From Bacillota bacterium (GTDB lineage Bacteria > Bacillota > Halanaerobiia > B1SED10-174), in the NCBI GenBank assembly GCA_007122335.1, contig SKTZ01000087.1, forward strand, positions 1 to 36,179: a DNA stretch of 36,179 nt, in the 5' to 3' direction. The notes beneath the pieces were generated by a model. The model saw nothing but the letters and a program-made list of their open reading frames with translations. It searched no databases and was not told where the DNA came from. Positions 23,179 through 32,004 of the stretch are shown here, piece after piece; the first letter of the stretch is position 1; every line of letters starts with the position of its first letter. Position numbers and translations under genes: made by a program.

Positions 23179-24150
23179 TTAATCATAGCGGATTTTTGGG
23201 TTTAAAAACCCATAGCTGATGTCGACAAGTAAGTTAATTAGGGCGAAGGTAATGGCTACCAGAAGGGTTCCAGCCTGGACAATGGGGAAATCCCTCTGGC
23301 TGACTGCGTTGATAATCAAGCGAGCCATACCGGGCCAGGAAAATACTGTTTCCACTACAACCGCTCCCCCTAAAAGATAGCCAAATTGAAGCCCAACTAT
23401 TGTAACTACGGGCAGCATGGCGTTGCGGAGGGCATGTTTAAAAATAACAACCCTGTCGCTAAGGCCCTTGGCCTTGGCAGTCCTGACATAATCCTGCTGC
23501 AAAACTTCCAGCATGCTGGAACGCATTAACCGGGTCTGAAGCGCGGTTGCAGCCGTTCCCAGGGCCAGAGCAGGCAGGATCAAATGACGGAAACCGAGAA
23601 CTACATCCTGCCAGTTCAGGGAAAAAATCCCCACAAAAAGCGAGGCTTCCCGCCCAAAAAGCGGGAAAAAATCAAAATTCAAACCGATGTAAATTAAAAG
23701 CATCAAACCCACCCAAAACCGAGGCATGGAAATACTGATTAAGGCCGCGGTCATGGCCAGGAGATCAATCCAGCTGCCTCTTCGAATTGCGGATAAAACT
23801 CCCAGGGGAACTGATATTAAAATGGCGATAAACATGGCCATGAAGGCCAGTTCAATGGTAGCTCCAGCACGCTCCAGGATTAAACCTGCTACAGTCCGGT
23901 TCTGGCGAATGGACATGCCAAAGTCCCCCTGAATTGCGTTACCGAACCAGCGCATATACTGAATATGCAGGGGCTGGTCAAACCCGTATTGGGCCTGAAT
24001 CCTCTCAATGTCTGCCAGGCTGGCGTCTTCTCCTACCATCAGGGTAACCGGGTCCCCGGGGGCAAGGTGGATCATGAAAAAAACCACAAGGGATACGCCG
24101 AGAATGGTTGGTATGATGTTGAGGAAGCGGCGAATAATAAATTTTTGCAT
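23179..24150 (-). CDS. Peptide/nickel-type ABC transporter permease (DppB-like), set 1
   Basis: A 323-residue permease with six membrane segments. Family marks are the start FIIRRFLNIIPTILGVSLVVFF, LAPGDPVTLMVG, GDFGMSIR, the EAA loop RTAKAKGLSDRVVIFKHALR (about residues 222-241) and GYLLGGAVVVETVFSWPGMARL. It forms a heterodimer with the DppC-like protein. ATG 24150 follows GGGAAGGG. A strong hairpin without a T-run separates it from the binding-protein gene upstream, which would lower its expression relative to the binding protein. Confidence 0.92.
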   Translation of the reverse strand: MQKFIIRRFLNIIPTILGVSLVVFFMIHLAPGDPVTLMVGEDASLADIERIQAQYGFDQPLHIQYMRWFGNAIQGDFGMSIRQNRTVAGLILERAGATIELAFMAMFIAILISVPLGVLSAIRRGSWIDLLAMTAALISISMPRFWVGLMLLIYIGLNFDFFPLFGREASLFVGIFSLNWQDVVLGFRHLILPALALGTAATALQTRLMRSSMLEVLQQDYVRTAKAKGLSDRVVIFKHALRNAMLPVVTIVGLQFGYLLGGAVVVETVFSWPGMARLIINAVSQRDFPIVQAGTLLVAITFALINLLVDISYGFLNPKIRYD

Positions 24151-24180
24151 TGATCTATCCCTTCCCTTTCTAAATTAGTT

Positions 24181-24208
24181 CCGGAAGCCCGCAAGGACGG
24201 GCTTCCGG
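24181..24208 (-). promoter_or_regulatory. Stable intergenic hairpin between binding protein and permease
   Basis: CCGGAAGCCCG (24181-24191) and CGGGCTTCCGG (24198-24208) form a perfect 11-bp stem with loop of six. In the direction of the operon there is no T-run, only AACTAATTTAG. It is therefore more likely an mRNA-stabilising or partial-termination structure than a full terminator. This is common after binding-protein genes. Confidence 0.75.
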
Positions 24209-24245
24209 ACCTTTTTACTTTGCTTGATCCTGTTTTTAATAAAAC

Positions 24246-25766
24246 TTAGTTAGTTTTATCAAACAGGTGAGCGTTTTCCCAACTTGCAGGGTGGTAGGGG
24301 TGGACTTCAAAGCCAGTAATATAAGGATGGCTGACTGCAATTTCTTCGATGTAGAAGATAAAGGCGTAAGGAACATCACGATAAAGGATTTCCTGGACTT
24401 CGCGGTAAAGCTCAAGAGATCTCTCGGAATCAGCAGGAACAACCCTTCCTTCATCCAGTAGCATGTTCACACGGGCGTTGTCGTAGTAAATATAAGGGTA
24501 ACGTCCACCATCGCTGTGGAACTGGCGGTGAGTGGCCCGGTCGGGGTCCAACTGGCCGTGCCAGCTCAGGATATACATATCATAGTCGGTGGTGTGCATA
24601 ATGCGATCCCAGAAAGCGCCCCACTCTTCAATGCGGACCTCAACATCTACGCCGAGTTGACCCAGTTCATAGGCCAGGATCTCAGCGATTTCAATCCGGT
24701 GCGCCTGTTCACTGGCGTGAAGGGTGAGAGAAAATCCACCATCAGGATAGCCAGCTTCGGCTAAGAGTTCTCTTGCTTTCTCAGGATCGTAGGCGTGTGG
24801 TTCCAGACCGTCATGGTGCTGTGGAAGCATGGGGGGGATTGGGCTGTAAGCAGGGCTGCCAACTCCACCCAGAACATGGTCCACGATTCCCCTGCGGTCG
24901 ATCAGGTGAGATACTGCCTGGCGGATCCGGTAATCGTTCATATAGGGGCTCATTTGGTTAAAGCCTACATATTCATAACCAGGACCGGGGGTCCGGCCAA
25001 CAATAATATTAGGATCATTTTCCAGTCGTTCGATTTCCTGTGGGTCGATTCCACTCTGGAACATGTCAATTTCTCCAGCTTCAAAAGCCATCAAGCGGGC
25101 TGAATCGTCGGGAATGGGACGGAACTGGAGTTCATCAACTTTTGGAGCGCCTCCCCAGTAATCGGGGTTGGCTTTTAAGACCAGGCGGTCATCGCGGCGC
25201 CAGCTATCAAACATAAAAGGCCCGGTTCCTACAGGCTGGCTTCCGAACTGATCACCAAGTTCTTCAGCCTTGTCATAAGGAACAATGTTCATCCGCGCGA
25301 TATTGTTAATTAAAAATCCATTGGGTTGGTTGAGATGGAATATTACTTCATGGTCATTGACAATTTCAATTTCTTCAATGTCAACATAGAGAGAGCGGTT
25401 CGGGGCATCATTTTCGGGGTCAAGTAACCATTCATAGGTATACTTGACGTCCTGGGCCACGAATTCCCGGCCATGATGGAAAGTAACACCTTCCCGCAGG
25501 TAGAAAGTAATCTGCAGGCCATCATCACTGTGTTCCCAGTTTGTAGCCAGCCTTGGGGTTAGTTCCATATCATGATTGAAACAGGCCAGGGCTTCCATGA
25601 TTGTATTGGAACGCTCGGCTTCAGCGACACCTGGTTCAACCCTTCCGTCAAGACCCATTGCTTCTTGAGTAGTACCAATTACTAAGGTTTTTGCTTCGGC
25701 CATGCTACCGGACCAGATCATTATGAAAGCCAGTAACAGGACCACTAAACCCAACTTCTTTTGCAT
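24246..25766 (-). CDS. ABC transporter substrate-binding protein (family 5, peptide/nickel type), set 1
   Basis: A 506-residue extracytoplasmic binding protein. The signal peptide (residues 1 to about 25, core LVVLLLAFIMIW, end SMAEAK) has no lipobox Cys, so the protein should be free in a periplasm. SBP_bac_5 marks are ATNWEHSDDGLQITFYLREGV, FHHGREFVAQDVKYTYEWLL, VGTGPFMFDSW and WGGAPKVDELQFRPIPD. IRQAVSHLIDRRGIV and ARELLAEAGYPDGGF follow. Ligands are probably peptides or similar amides. ATG 25766 follows GGAGG at 10 bases. It is paralogous to the binding protein encoded at 26255-27805 and heads the minus-strand operon. Confidence 0.92.
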   Translation of the reverse strand: MQKKLGLVVLLLAFIMIWSGSMAEAKTLVIGTTQEAMGLDGRVEPGVAEAERSNTIMEALACFNHDMELTPRLATNWEHSDDGLQITFYLREGVTFHHGREFVAQDVKYTYEWLLDPENDAPNRSLYVDIEEIEIVNDHEVIFHLNQPNGFLINNIARMNIVPYDKAEELGDQFGSQPVGTGPFMFDSWRRDDRLVLKANPDYWGGAPKVDELQFRPIPDDSARLMAFEAGEIDMFQSGIDPQEIERLENDPNIIVGRTPGPGYEYVGFNQMSPYMNDYRIRQAVSHLIDRRGIVDHVLGGVGSPAYSPIPPMLPQHHDGLEPHAYDPEKARELLAEAGYPDGGFSLTLHASEQAHRIEIAEILAYELGQLGVDVEVRIEEWGAFWDRIMHTTDYDMYILSWHGQLDPDRATHRQFHSDGGRYPYIYYDNARVNMLLDEGRVVPADSERSLELYREVQEILYRDVPYAFIFYIEEIAVSHPYITGFEVHPYHPASWENAHLFDKTN

Positions 25767-26254
25767 AATAAAAATTCCTCCTAGTTTTTTATAAGGACCT
25801 TACAACAGAAACAGGTCTTTACTAGGCAAGACCACCTCCTTTGGGGAGCAGAAATTAGAAATCTAAATTACAAAATTCAATATACTTTAACCACTTCTGG
25901 GCTGAAAACCCAGAATCCTTTTTAAACTTGTTAAAGTTTTACCAGATTGCTATGAAAAATTATTTGAAGGGGAAATGGTGCGATTTGCAAATAAATAGTG
26001 GGGAAAAAGTAAAAGAGGGTGTTAATAACCTACTATCATCTTTGTAACTTTAACTTACTTATATTTCTTGTTTGGCCAGTAGAATTTTTTATGCGGGGTC
26101 TTTTTTCTGGGAAAGACCTCGCCCATCCCTTAGTCCAAGGGAGGGAAAGTAAACCAGGGTTATTTTAAAGTGTTTATTCCAAACTTGCTAAAGAAGTGCT
26201 TCCCCAGAAGAAAGCAAAGGACCCGCTTCCTAAAAAAGAAGCGGGTCTCTACCT
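25767..26254. other. 488-base intergenic region with several hairpins upstream of SBP gene 1
   Basis: This gap is the 5' leader of the minus-strand binding-protein gene. It holds stem-loops at 26093-26122 (11 pairs, one G-T), 26127-26143 (TCCCTT/AAGGGA) and near 25904-25924 (TTCTGGG/CCCAGAA). It also holds a short minus-strand AAAGGAGG followed by a nine-codon TTG ORF. No convincing promoter hexamers were found. I cannot assign a known riboswitch. Confidence 0.4.
26220..26247 (-). terminator. Terminator of SBP gene 2
   Basis: GACCCGCTTC (26220-26229) and GAAGCGGGTC (26238-26247) form a 10-bp stem with an A-rich loop. On the minus strand the tail is CTTTGCTTTC. It begins eight bases after the stop of the minus-strand binding-protein gene, so that gene is monocistronic. 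Confidence 0.75.
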
Positions 26255-27805
26255 TTAATTTACAATATCTACCTTGTGGAAGCGGTGACGGCTGTTGGGG
26301 TGGATTTCAAAACCAGTTACTTCGTTGCGAACACCAATTGCCTGCTCGCCAAACTGGATGAAAATCCAGGGAGCTTCTTCAGCAATTATTTTCTGGGCTT
26401 CCATATAATATTCCCATCGCTGTTCCCATTCGGGTTCTTGCATTCCGAGTTCAAGAAGTTCATCTACCCGATCGTTCTGGTACCAGACCCGGTTTCCAGC
26501 CGCACCATGAGCTCCACCGTAGAAGGGGCGGGTGGCCATCTCGGGGTCACCACTGGAGCTGGTCCAGCTCAGGAACATCATGTCATAATCTCCACGGTTA
26601 CCAGCTCTGTCCAGAAGGACAGACCATTCTACTATTTCAATGTTCATGGTAACCCCAATCTGGGAAAGATAGGCCTGGACGATTTCTGCAGAGTTAACCC
26701 GCTGGTCAAAGGGGTCGGTAATTGCAGTAAAGGTAAATCCATCAGGATATCCCGCTTCGGCTAAAAGTTGCTTAGCTTTCTCAGGATCAAAACCATATTG
26801 CTTAATTTCGCCGGCCTGATCGCCTGGATTGAGGATAGTGTAGTTAACCGGAGCCTGAGCTTTCTGGCCAAGTCCTTCATAAACTGCTTCAACCAGGGCT
26901 TCTGTATCAACAGCATAGTTCATTGCCTGGCGAACGCGAACGTCATTAAAGGGTTCTCTCTTATTGTTCATTCCAGCGTAACTTACCATCAAGTCAAGAT
27001 CCCGGAGAAGAGTAATGTTGGGGTGATTATCAATCCTATCAAGATCGGAAGGTGCGATGTCTTCTGCAATGTGAACTCGACCTGTTTCAAGTTCAATAGT
27101 TCTATTGGAAGCCTGCTCAATAAACCTGAACTGAAGTTCATCTACTTTAGCGGGGCCTTCCCAGTAATCTTCGTAGCGCTCGAGAAGGACGTAGTCACCG
27201 GAAGACCACTCGACGAACTTAAAGGGTCCGGTTCCTACAGGGTTCTGGCCATACTCATCGCCATACTGCTCAACTGCTTTCTGGTTAAGGATTACGCCAG
27301 AGCTGTGAGCCAGATTATTAAGAATTGGCGCGAAGGGGCGGGATGTGCTAAAACGAATGGTGTAATCGTCAATAACTTCAATTGTGTCAAGGTCAATTTC
27401 CTGGACAAATCGCATGTTGGGTGATCCGAGATCCGGATCCAGGCGGCGTTCAAGGGTGAATTTTACATCTTGGGCTGTGAAAGGTTCTCCGTTGTGGAAA
27501 GTGACCCCTTCGCGAAGAGTAAATTCAATGGTTAAATCATCAATCCATTCCCAACTGGTTGCCAGTTCTGGTTCTAGTTCCATGCTTTCGTTAAAACGAA
27601 CCAGGCGGTTTCCAGTTTGTTCGATAACCCAGTAGGAAGGGACATCGGGAACAAGGTGGACGTCAAGACTGGCAGGTTCGGAAATCATTGCCACCTGTAG
27701 ACGCTTGGGAGAGCCAGCACTTGCTTCATTTACCAGGCCTGCTCCTGTAAAAACAAGGCCCATAATTAGAAAAACAGATATCAGTGTAATTAATTTTTTA
27801 GGCAA
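26255..27805 (-). CDS. ABC transporter substrate-binding protein (family 5, peptide/nickel type), set 2
   Basis: A 516-residue paralogue of the binding protein encoded at 24246. The signal peptide (core LITLISVFLIMGLVFTGAGL, end NEASAG) again lacks a lipobox Cys. ATSWEWIDDLTIEFTLREGV, FHNGEPFTAQDVKFTLERRL, VGTGPFKFVEW and VRQAMNYAVDTEALV are SBP_bac_5 marks. The start is TTG 27805 with AGGAGG seven bases upstream. It is transcribed away from the dppBCDF operon with 341 bases between, so it probably supplies that permease, and its own terminator follows. A weak promoter candidate is at 27951-27980. Confidence 0.92.
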   Translation of the reverse strand: MPKKLITLISVFLIMGLVFTGAGLVNEASAGSPKRLQVAMISEPASLDVHLVPDVPSYWVIEQTGNRLVRFNESMELEPELATSWEWIDDLTIEFTLREGVTFHNGEPFTAQDVKFTLERRLDPDLGSPNMRFVQEIDLDTIEVIDDYTIRFSTSRPFAPILNNLAHSSGVILNQKAVEQYGDEYGQNPVGTGPFKFVEWSSGDYVLLERYEDYWEGPAKVDELQFRFIEQASNRTIELETGRVHIAEDIAPSDLDRIDNHPNITLLRDLDLMVSYAGMNNKREPFNDVRVRQAMNYAVDTEALVEAVYEGLGQKAQAPVNYTILNPGDQAGEIKQYGFDPEKAKQLLAEAGYPDGFTFTAITDPFDQRVNSAEIVQAYLSQIGVTMNIEIVEWSVLLDRAGNRGDYDMMFLSWTSSSGDPEMATRPFYGGAHGAAGNRVWYQNDRVDELLELGMQEPEWEQRWEYYMEAQKIIAEEAPWIFIQFGEQAIGVRNEVTGFEIHPNSRHRFHKVDIVN

Positions 27806-28146
27806 AATCTTACCTCCTTTAGAATGTTAATCCTCGGATAATTTACGGCTTCTATCAGCTGCTTAACTCAGCTTCAAAAAAGGCCTCACCTCCCGGGAAA
27901 AAGTTTAACCATGTTAAGAATATTTTTCTGTATTAAACCTTTTCTACGTTCTTATAAAAATTTCCTGCTTGAATTAGCAAAAAATTTGATGAGATTAAAA
28001 AAAATTCGTGAAGGAAAATTTTTAGTTGTGTCAAAAAAGTATAAGTAGAGAAAAAATTCGATTGTTTTTATAAAACATAACAGGGGGGAATTAATCGGGA
28101 CTGCTAACAAAGGATTGGGAAAAAATTTTCCAAAGGAGGTACGGCC
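27806..28146. other. 341-base divergent regulatory region of the second peptide transporter
   Basis: The gap separates the minus-strand binding protein from the plus-strand dppB. It is very AT-rich. Besides the minus-strand promoter candidate it contains the AAAGGAGGT (28132-28140) of dppB. No clear plus-strand hexamer pair or operator palindrome was found. Confidence 0.5.
27951..27980 (-). promoter_or_regulatory. Candidate promoter of SBP gene 2
   Basis: On the minus strand TTGCTA (27980-27975) and TATAAG (27956-27951) are 18 bases apart. Both are imperfect (4/6 and 5/6 to consensus). It would give a leader of about 140 bases. Confidence 0.4.
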
Positions 28147-29133
28147 TTGCATCGTTATATAATAAAGCGTCTAATCTACTTTATCCCGGTTTTAATTGGA
28201 GTTTCTTTAATAGTATTTACAATAATGTACCTGACACCCGGTTGTCCCGCAACTATTCGCCTGGGAGATCAGGCAACAACCGAGCAAATTGAGAGAATGC
28301 GGGAATTAATGGGGCTTAATCGGCCATTCCTGGTCCAGTTTGGTAGTTACCTCTGGGGCGTGGTTCAGGGAGACTTTGGTAGATCCCTGCACACCAACCG
28401 GCCGGTTTTAGGAGAAATGTTAATTCGGTTTCCCAATACCATGATGCTGGCTGCTGCAGGTATGGCCATCGCCGTGGTTATTGGTATCCTGGTCGGAGTT
28501 TTATCCTCGGTAAAACAGTATTCCTTTGCCGATACTATAGCCATGTTATTTGCTCTTGTGGGGATTTCAGTACCCAATTTCTGGTTCGGGATGATGGCTA
28601 TTTTAGTTTTTGCCGTGTGGTGGTCTGGGGCCTTTGGGTATTCGCTTTTCCCTTCATCTGGGTTTGATGATGGAATAAGGTCTTTATTTCTGCCGGCCCT
28701 TACCCTGGGAACGAGTAGCGCGGCAATTGTATTGAGGATGACTCGCTCATCCATGCTTGAAGTATTACGCCAGGATTATATCAGAACCGCCCGGGCTAAG
28801 GGATTGAAGGAAAGGGTTGTAGTTTTCAAGCACGCCCTTAAAAACGCTTTAATTCCAGTTATTACAGTTGTTGGTTTGCAATTTGGTTTCTTGCTGGGAG
28901 GAGCGGTTTTTACTGAAACGGTTTTTTCCTTCCCCGGATCAGGGAGGTTTATTGTTGAAGCAATAAGGTCCCGGGATTTAATGGTGGTTCAAGGAGGGGT
29001 TCTTTTCCTGGCCATTGCTTTTAGCTTTATTAACCTCCTGGTGGACATTCTTTACGGAGTGATTGATCCCCGCATTAGAACACAATACAAAGCCCAGAGA
29101 TGGAATATTCCCTGGTTGAGGAGGGGAAAATAA
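28147..29133 (+). CDS. Peptide/nickel-type ABC transporter permease (DppB-like), set 2
   Basis: A 328-residue permease, six membrane segments, family start HRYIIKRLIYFIPVLIGVSL, TPGCPATIRLG, GDFGRSLHTNRPV, EAA loop RTARAKGLKERVVVFKHALK (about residues 212-231) and GFLLGGAVFTETVFSFPGSG. The start is TTG 28147 after AAAGGAGGT at six bases. It is the first gene of a plus-strand operon with the matching DppC one base beyond its stop. Confidence 0.92.
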   Translation: MHRYIIKRLIYFIPVLIGVSLIVFTIMYLTPGCPATIRLGDQATTEQIERMRELMGLNRPFLVQFGSYLWGVVQGDFGRSLHTNRPVLGEMLIRFPNTMMLAAAGMAIAVVIGILVGVLSSVKQYSFADTIAMLFALVGISVPNFWFGMMAILVFAVWWSGAFGYSLFPSSGFDDGIRSLFLPALTLGTSSAAIVLRMTRSSMLEVLRQDYIRTARAKGLKERVVVFKHALKNALIPVITVVGLQFGFLLGGAVFTETVFSFPGSGRFIVEAIRSRDLMVVQGGVLFLAIAFSFINLLVDILYGVIDPRIRTQYKAQRWNIPWLRRGK

Positions 29134-29134
29134 T

Positions 29135-30037
29135 ATGGCTGCTAAAACGAGTGATCAAGCTGTAGCAATGACCACCCCTGCTGCTAAAAAGAAGAAAAGA
29201 AGCCAGCGGGCAGAACTTTGGAGGCGGTTTAAAAAGAGTAAAACGGCCCTAATTGGATTAGGTCTTCTAGCCCTGGTTCTGGTAACAGCCATTTTTGCTA
29301 ACCAGATTGCTCCTCACCCTTATGATGGTATGAACCTTATGGTGCGGCGCCAGCCTCCCTCGGCAGAATACCTGATGGGAACCGATCACATGGGACGCTG
29401 CGTTTTCAGCCGGGTGGTTTACGGGACAAGGATTTCCCTGGTTGTTGGTTTTTTTGCAGTTTTGCTTTCTGCAATTGCCGGAGGAACCATTGGAGCAATT
29501 TCCGGCTTTTATGGCGATAAAGTGGATAATTTTATCATGCGGATAATTGATGTAGTTTTATCAATTCCACCAATTCTTTTAGCGATAGCAATTGTAAGTG
29601 CCTTTGGTGGTTCGCTGGTAAATGTTATGATTGCCATAGCTATTGGTTACACTCCCCGGTTTGCCCGGGTGGTAAGAGGGTCGGTTATGACCATAAAAGA
29701 AGATGAATTTATTGATGCGGCGAGGGTCTTGGGAGCATCGGATTATCGAATTATTACCAAGCATATTATGCCCAATGCTCTGGCCCCGGTTATCGTACAG
29801 GGAACCCTATTTGTGGCCATGGCTATTTTGCAGGCTGCAGGGTTAAGTTTTATTGGCCTGGGAGCACAGCCCCCAACACCCGAATGGGGGGCCATGCTTT
29901 CGACGGGACAAAACTATATTCGTGACGCCTGGTGGATGTCGGTATTTCCAGGCCTGGCGATTGCGTTTACAGTCCTTTCTCTGAATCTCCTGGGAGACGG
30001 CCTGCGCGATGCATTAGATCCGAGATTGAAAACCTGA
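29135..30037 (+). CDS. Peptide/nickel-type ABC transporter permease (DppC-like), set 2
   Basis: A 300-residue DppC-type permease. It has a long basic N-terminus (AAKKKKRSQRAELWRRFKKS) before the first membrane segment. IAPHPYDGMNLMVRRQPP, GTDHMGRCVFSRVVYGTR, the EAA loop DAARVLGASDYRIITKHIM and LSFIGLGAQPPTPEWGAML follow. NLLGDGLRDALDPRLK closes the protein. ATG 29135 is one base after the DppB stop; GAGGAGGGG lies upstream. It forms the heterodimeric channel with the preceding protein. Confidence 0.92.
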   Translation: MAAKTSDQAVAMTTPAAKKKKRSQRAELWRRFKKSKTALIGLGLLALVLVTAIFANQIAPHPYDGMNLMVRRQPPSAEYLMGTDHMGRCVFSRVVYGTRISLVVGFFAVLLSAIAGGTIGAISGFYGDKVDNFIMRIIDVVLSIPPILLAIAIVSAFGGSLVNVMIAIAIGYTPRFARVVRGSVMTIKEDEFIDAARVLGASDYRIITKHIMPNALAPVIVQGTLFVAMAILQAAGLSFIGLGAQPPTPEWGAMLSTGQNYIRDAWWMSVFPGLAIAFTVLSLNLLGDGLRDALDPRLKT

Positions 30038-30052
30038 TAGGGGAGGAGAACT

Positions 30053-31039
30053 GTGGGAAATAAACTACTGGAAATAAAAGGTCTTAAAGTTCACTATATT
30101 ACCGAAGATGGAACTGTCCCTGCTGTGGATGGGATAGATATGGAAATTGAAGAAGGGGAAACCCTGGGTCTGGTTGGGGAAACCGGAGCTGGTAAAACCA
30201 CAACTGCTCTGGGAATAATGAACCTGGTTCCCGATCCTCCAGGAAAAATTGTTGATGGTGAAATAATTTTTAATGGAGAAAATCTCAGAACAAAAAGCCG
30301 GGAAGCTTATCGGCAGATCAGGGGAAACAAAATATCAATGATTTTTCAGGATCCCATGACTTCCCTGAATCCGGTATATACAGTTTTTGATCAACTTACA
30401 GAGGTTATAAAGCTACACCAAAAAGTAGGTTCGGGCGAGGCCCTGGAAAGGGCCAAGGAAATGCTGGCCAAGGTTGGTATCCCTCAGGAAAGGGGAGAAG
30501 AATATCCTCATCAATTCAGTGGGGGTATGAAGCAGAGAGTTCTAATTGCAATTGCCTTGGCCTGTAACCCGGCTTTATTAATCGCTGACGAACCAACGAC
30601 TGCTCTTGATGTAACAATCCAGGCCCAGGTCCTGGAAGTAATGAAGGATTTGAAAAAACAGTTTAAAATGGCCATGATCTTAATAACCCATGACCTGGGT
30701 GTGGTTTCTGAAATCTGTGAGAAGGTTGCGATTATGTACGCGGGAAAAATAGTGGAGTTTGCTGACCTGGAATCTCTCTTCACCAATCCCTCACATCCCT
30801 ATACAGTTGGGCTTTTTAATTCAATCCCCGATCCCGAGGAGGACGTGACAGAACTTACTCCTATTAAGGGATTAATTCCTGAACCCACTGAACTGCCTCC
30901 GGGATGTGTTTTCAACCCTCGTTGCCCGGATGTTATGGACATTTGTAAGGGCGAGTTTCCGGAAACAGTTGAACTCAGCCCAACCCACCGGGTAGCCTGT
31001 TACAAATACCATAAAGGGATTGGAGGGGAGAATAAGTGA
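30053..31039 (+). CDS. Oligopeptide/dipeptide ABC transporter ATPase (DppD/OppD-like)
   Basis: A 328-residue ATPase. Walker A is GETGAGKTT (residues about 43-51), signature [12 protein letters not shown], Walker [14 protein letters not shown], and switch His in LITHDLGVV. The C-terminal oligo_HPY extension has [20 protein letters not shown], which often holds an iron-sulfur or structural Cys pair. It energises the permease set and, since there is no other ATPase pair in the window, perhaps also the minus-strand set 1. The start is GTG 30053, five bases after GGGGAGGAG. It overlaps the next ATPase start (TGATG). Confidence 0.94.
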   Translation: MGNKLLEIKGLKVHYITEDGTVPAVDGIDMEIEEGETLGLVGETGAGKTTTALGIMNLVPDPPGKIVDGEIIFNGENLRTKSREAYRQIRGNKISMIFQDPMTSLNPVYTVFDQLTEVIKLHQKVGSGEALERAKEMLAKVGIPQERGEEYPHQFSGGMKQRVLIAIALACNPALLIADEPTTALDVTIQAQVLEVMKDLKKQFKMAMILITHDLGVVSEICEKVAIMYAGKIVEFADLESLFTNPSHPYTVGLFNSIPDPEEDVTELTPIKGLIPEPTELPPGCVFNPRCPDVMDICKGEFPETVELSPTHRVACYKYHKGIGGENK

Positions 31040-31992
31040 TGGAAGAAAAACTCTTAGAAGTCGAAAACCTGCAGAAAATTTTCAATACTCCCCGTGGCGC
31101 TCTCCATGCTGTTGACAATATCAACTTTTTTGTTCGCAAAGGAGAAACCCTTGGACTGGTTGGGGAAAGTGGCTGTGGCAAATCCACAACCGGGCGAATG
31201 ATTGTCCGCCTGACCCAACCAACCTCGGGACGGATTATGTTCCAGGGCCAGGATATTCACATTTTAAATAAAAAACAACTCAAGGAAACCAGGAAAAATA
31301 TCCAGATGGTTTTCCAGGACCCTTTTTCTTCTCTAAACCCCAGGATGAGCGTTTCGGATTTGATTAAGGAAACTTTTGATATCCACAAGGTTTACAGAAA
31401 AGATAAGGAGCGGGACGAGAGAGTTTTGGAAATAATGAATGTTGTGGGATTAAGTCCACGTTTGGTTAATTCTTACCCCCATGAACTTGATGGTGGTAGG
31501 CGCCAGAGGGTGGGGATTGCCCGGGCGATCGCCTTAAATCCTAAATGTATTGTCCTGGATGAGCCAGTTTCTGCCCTTGATGTTTCGGTTCAGGCCCAGA
31601 TTTTAAATCTCCTGGATCGTTTGCAGGATGAATTCAAGTTAACCTATCTCTTTATCGCCCACGATCTCTCAGTTGTAAAACACGTAAGTGATAGGATTGC
31701 AGTTATGTATGTGGGGAAAATGGTAGAGTTAACCGATTACAAAACTATCTTTAAAGAACCTCTACATCCTTATTCCCGGGCTTTAATCTCTGCTATTCCA
31801 ACACCTAATTTAAAGAAAAAGAAGGACAGGATTATACTGGAAGGTGATGTGCCCAGCCCTATTAATCCTGGTCCCGGGTGCCGGTTTTATCCTCGCTGCC
31901 GGGAGAGAATAGATCCCATCTGCAAGGAAACTGAACCGGAAATGCGAGAAGTTAAACCCGGACATTTTGTTGCCTGTCACAGGGCAGAATAG
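31039..31992 (+). CDS. Oligopeptide/dipeptide ABC transporter ATPase (DppF/OppF-like)
   Basis: A 317-residue ATPase, the second of the DppDF pair. Walker A is GESGCGKST, Walker B KCIVLDEPVSALD, switch His in LFIAHDLSVV, and the C-terminal oligo_HPY region has GPGCRFYPRCRERIDPICKE. The signature reads ELDGGRRQRVGIA, where most members have LSGGQRQR, so the first Ser is replaced by Asp. I choose ATG 31039, which overlaps the preceding stop (TGATG) and has GGAGGGGAG eight bases before it; a GTG one codon upstream is possible. Confidence 0.94.
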   Translation: MEEKLLEVENLQKIFNTPRGALHAVDNINFFVRKGETLGLVGESGCGKSTTGRMIVRLTQPTSGRIMFQGQDIHILNKKQLKETRKNIQMVFQDPFSSLNPRMSVSDLIKETFDIHKVYRKDKERDERVLEIMNVVGLSPRLVNSYPHELDGGRRQRVGIARAIALNPKCIVLDEPVSALDVSVQAQILNLLDRLQDEFKLTYLFIAHDLSVVKHVSDRIAVMYVGKMVELTDYKTIFKEPLHPYSRALISAIPTPNLKKKKDRIILEGDVPSPINPGPGCRFYPRCRERIDPICKETEPEMREVKPGHFVACHRAE

Positions 31993-32004
31993 GGGGACGA
32001 AAGG

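Noticed and set aside
26093-26122. Eleven-pair hairpin as a terminator
   Set aside because: Neither strand has a T-run on the downstream side, so it is reported only as leader structure.
26768-27424. 218-residue plus-strand ORF inside SBP gene 2
   Set aside because: Antisense shadow of a strongly recognised binding protein; no start signal or known motif.
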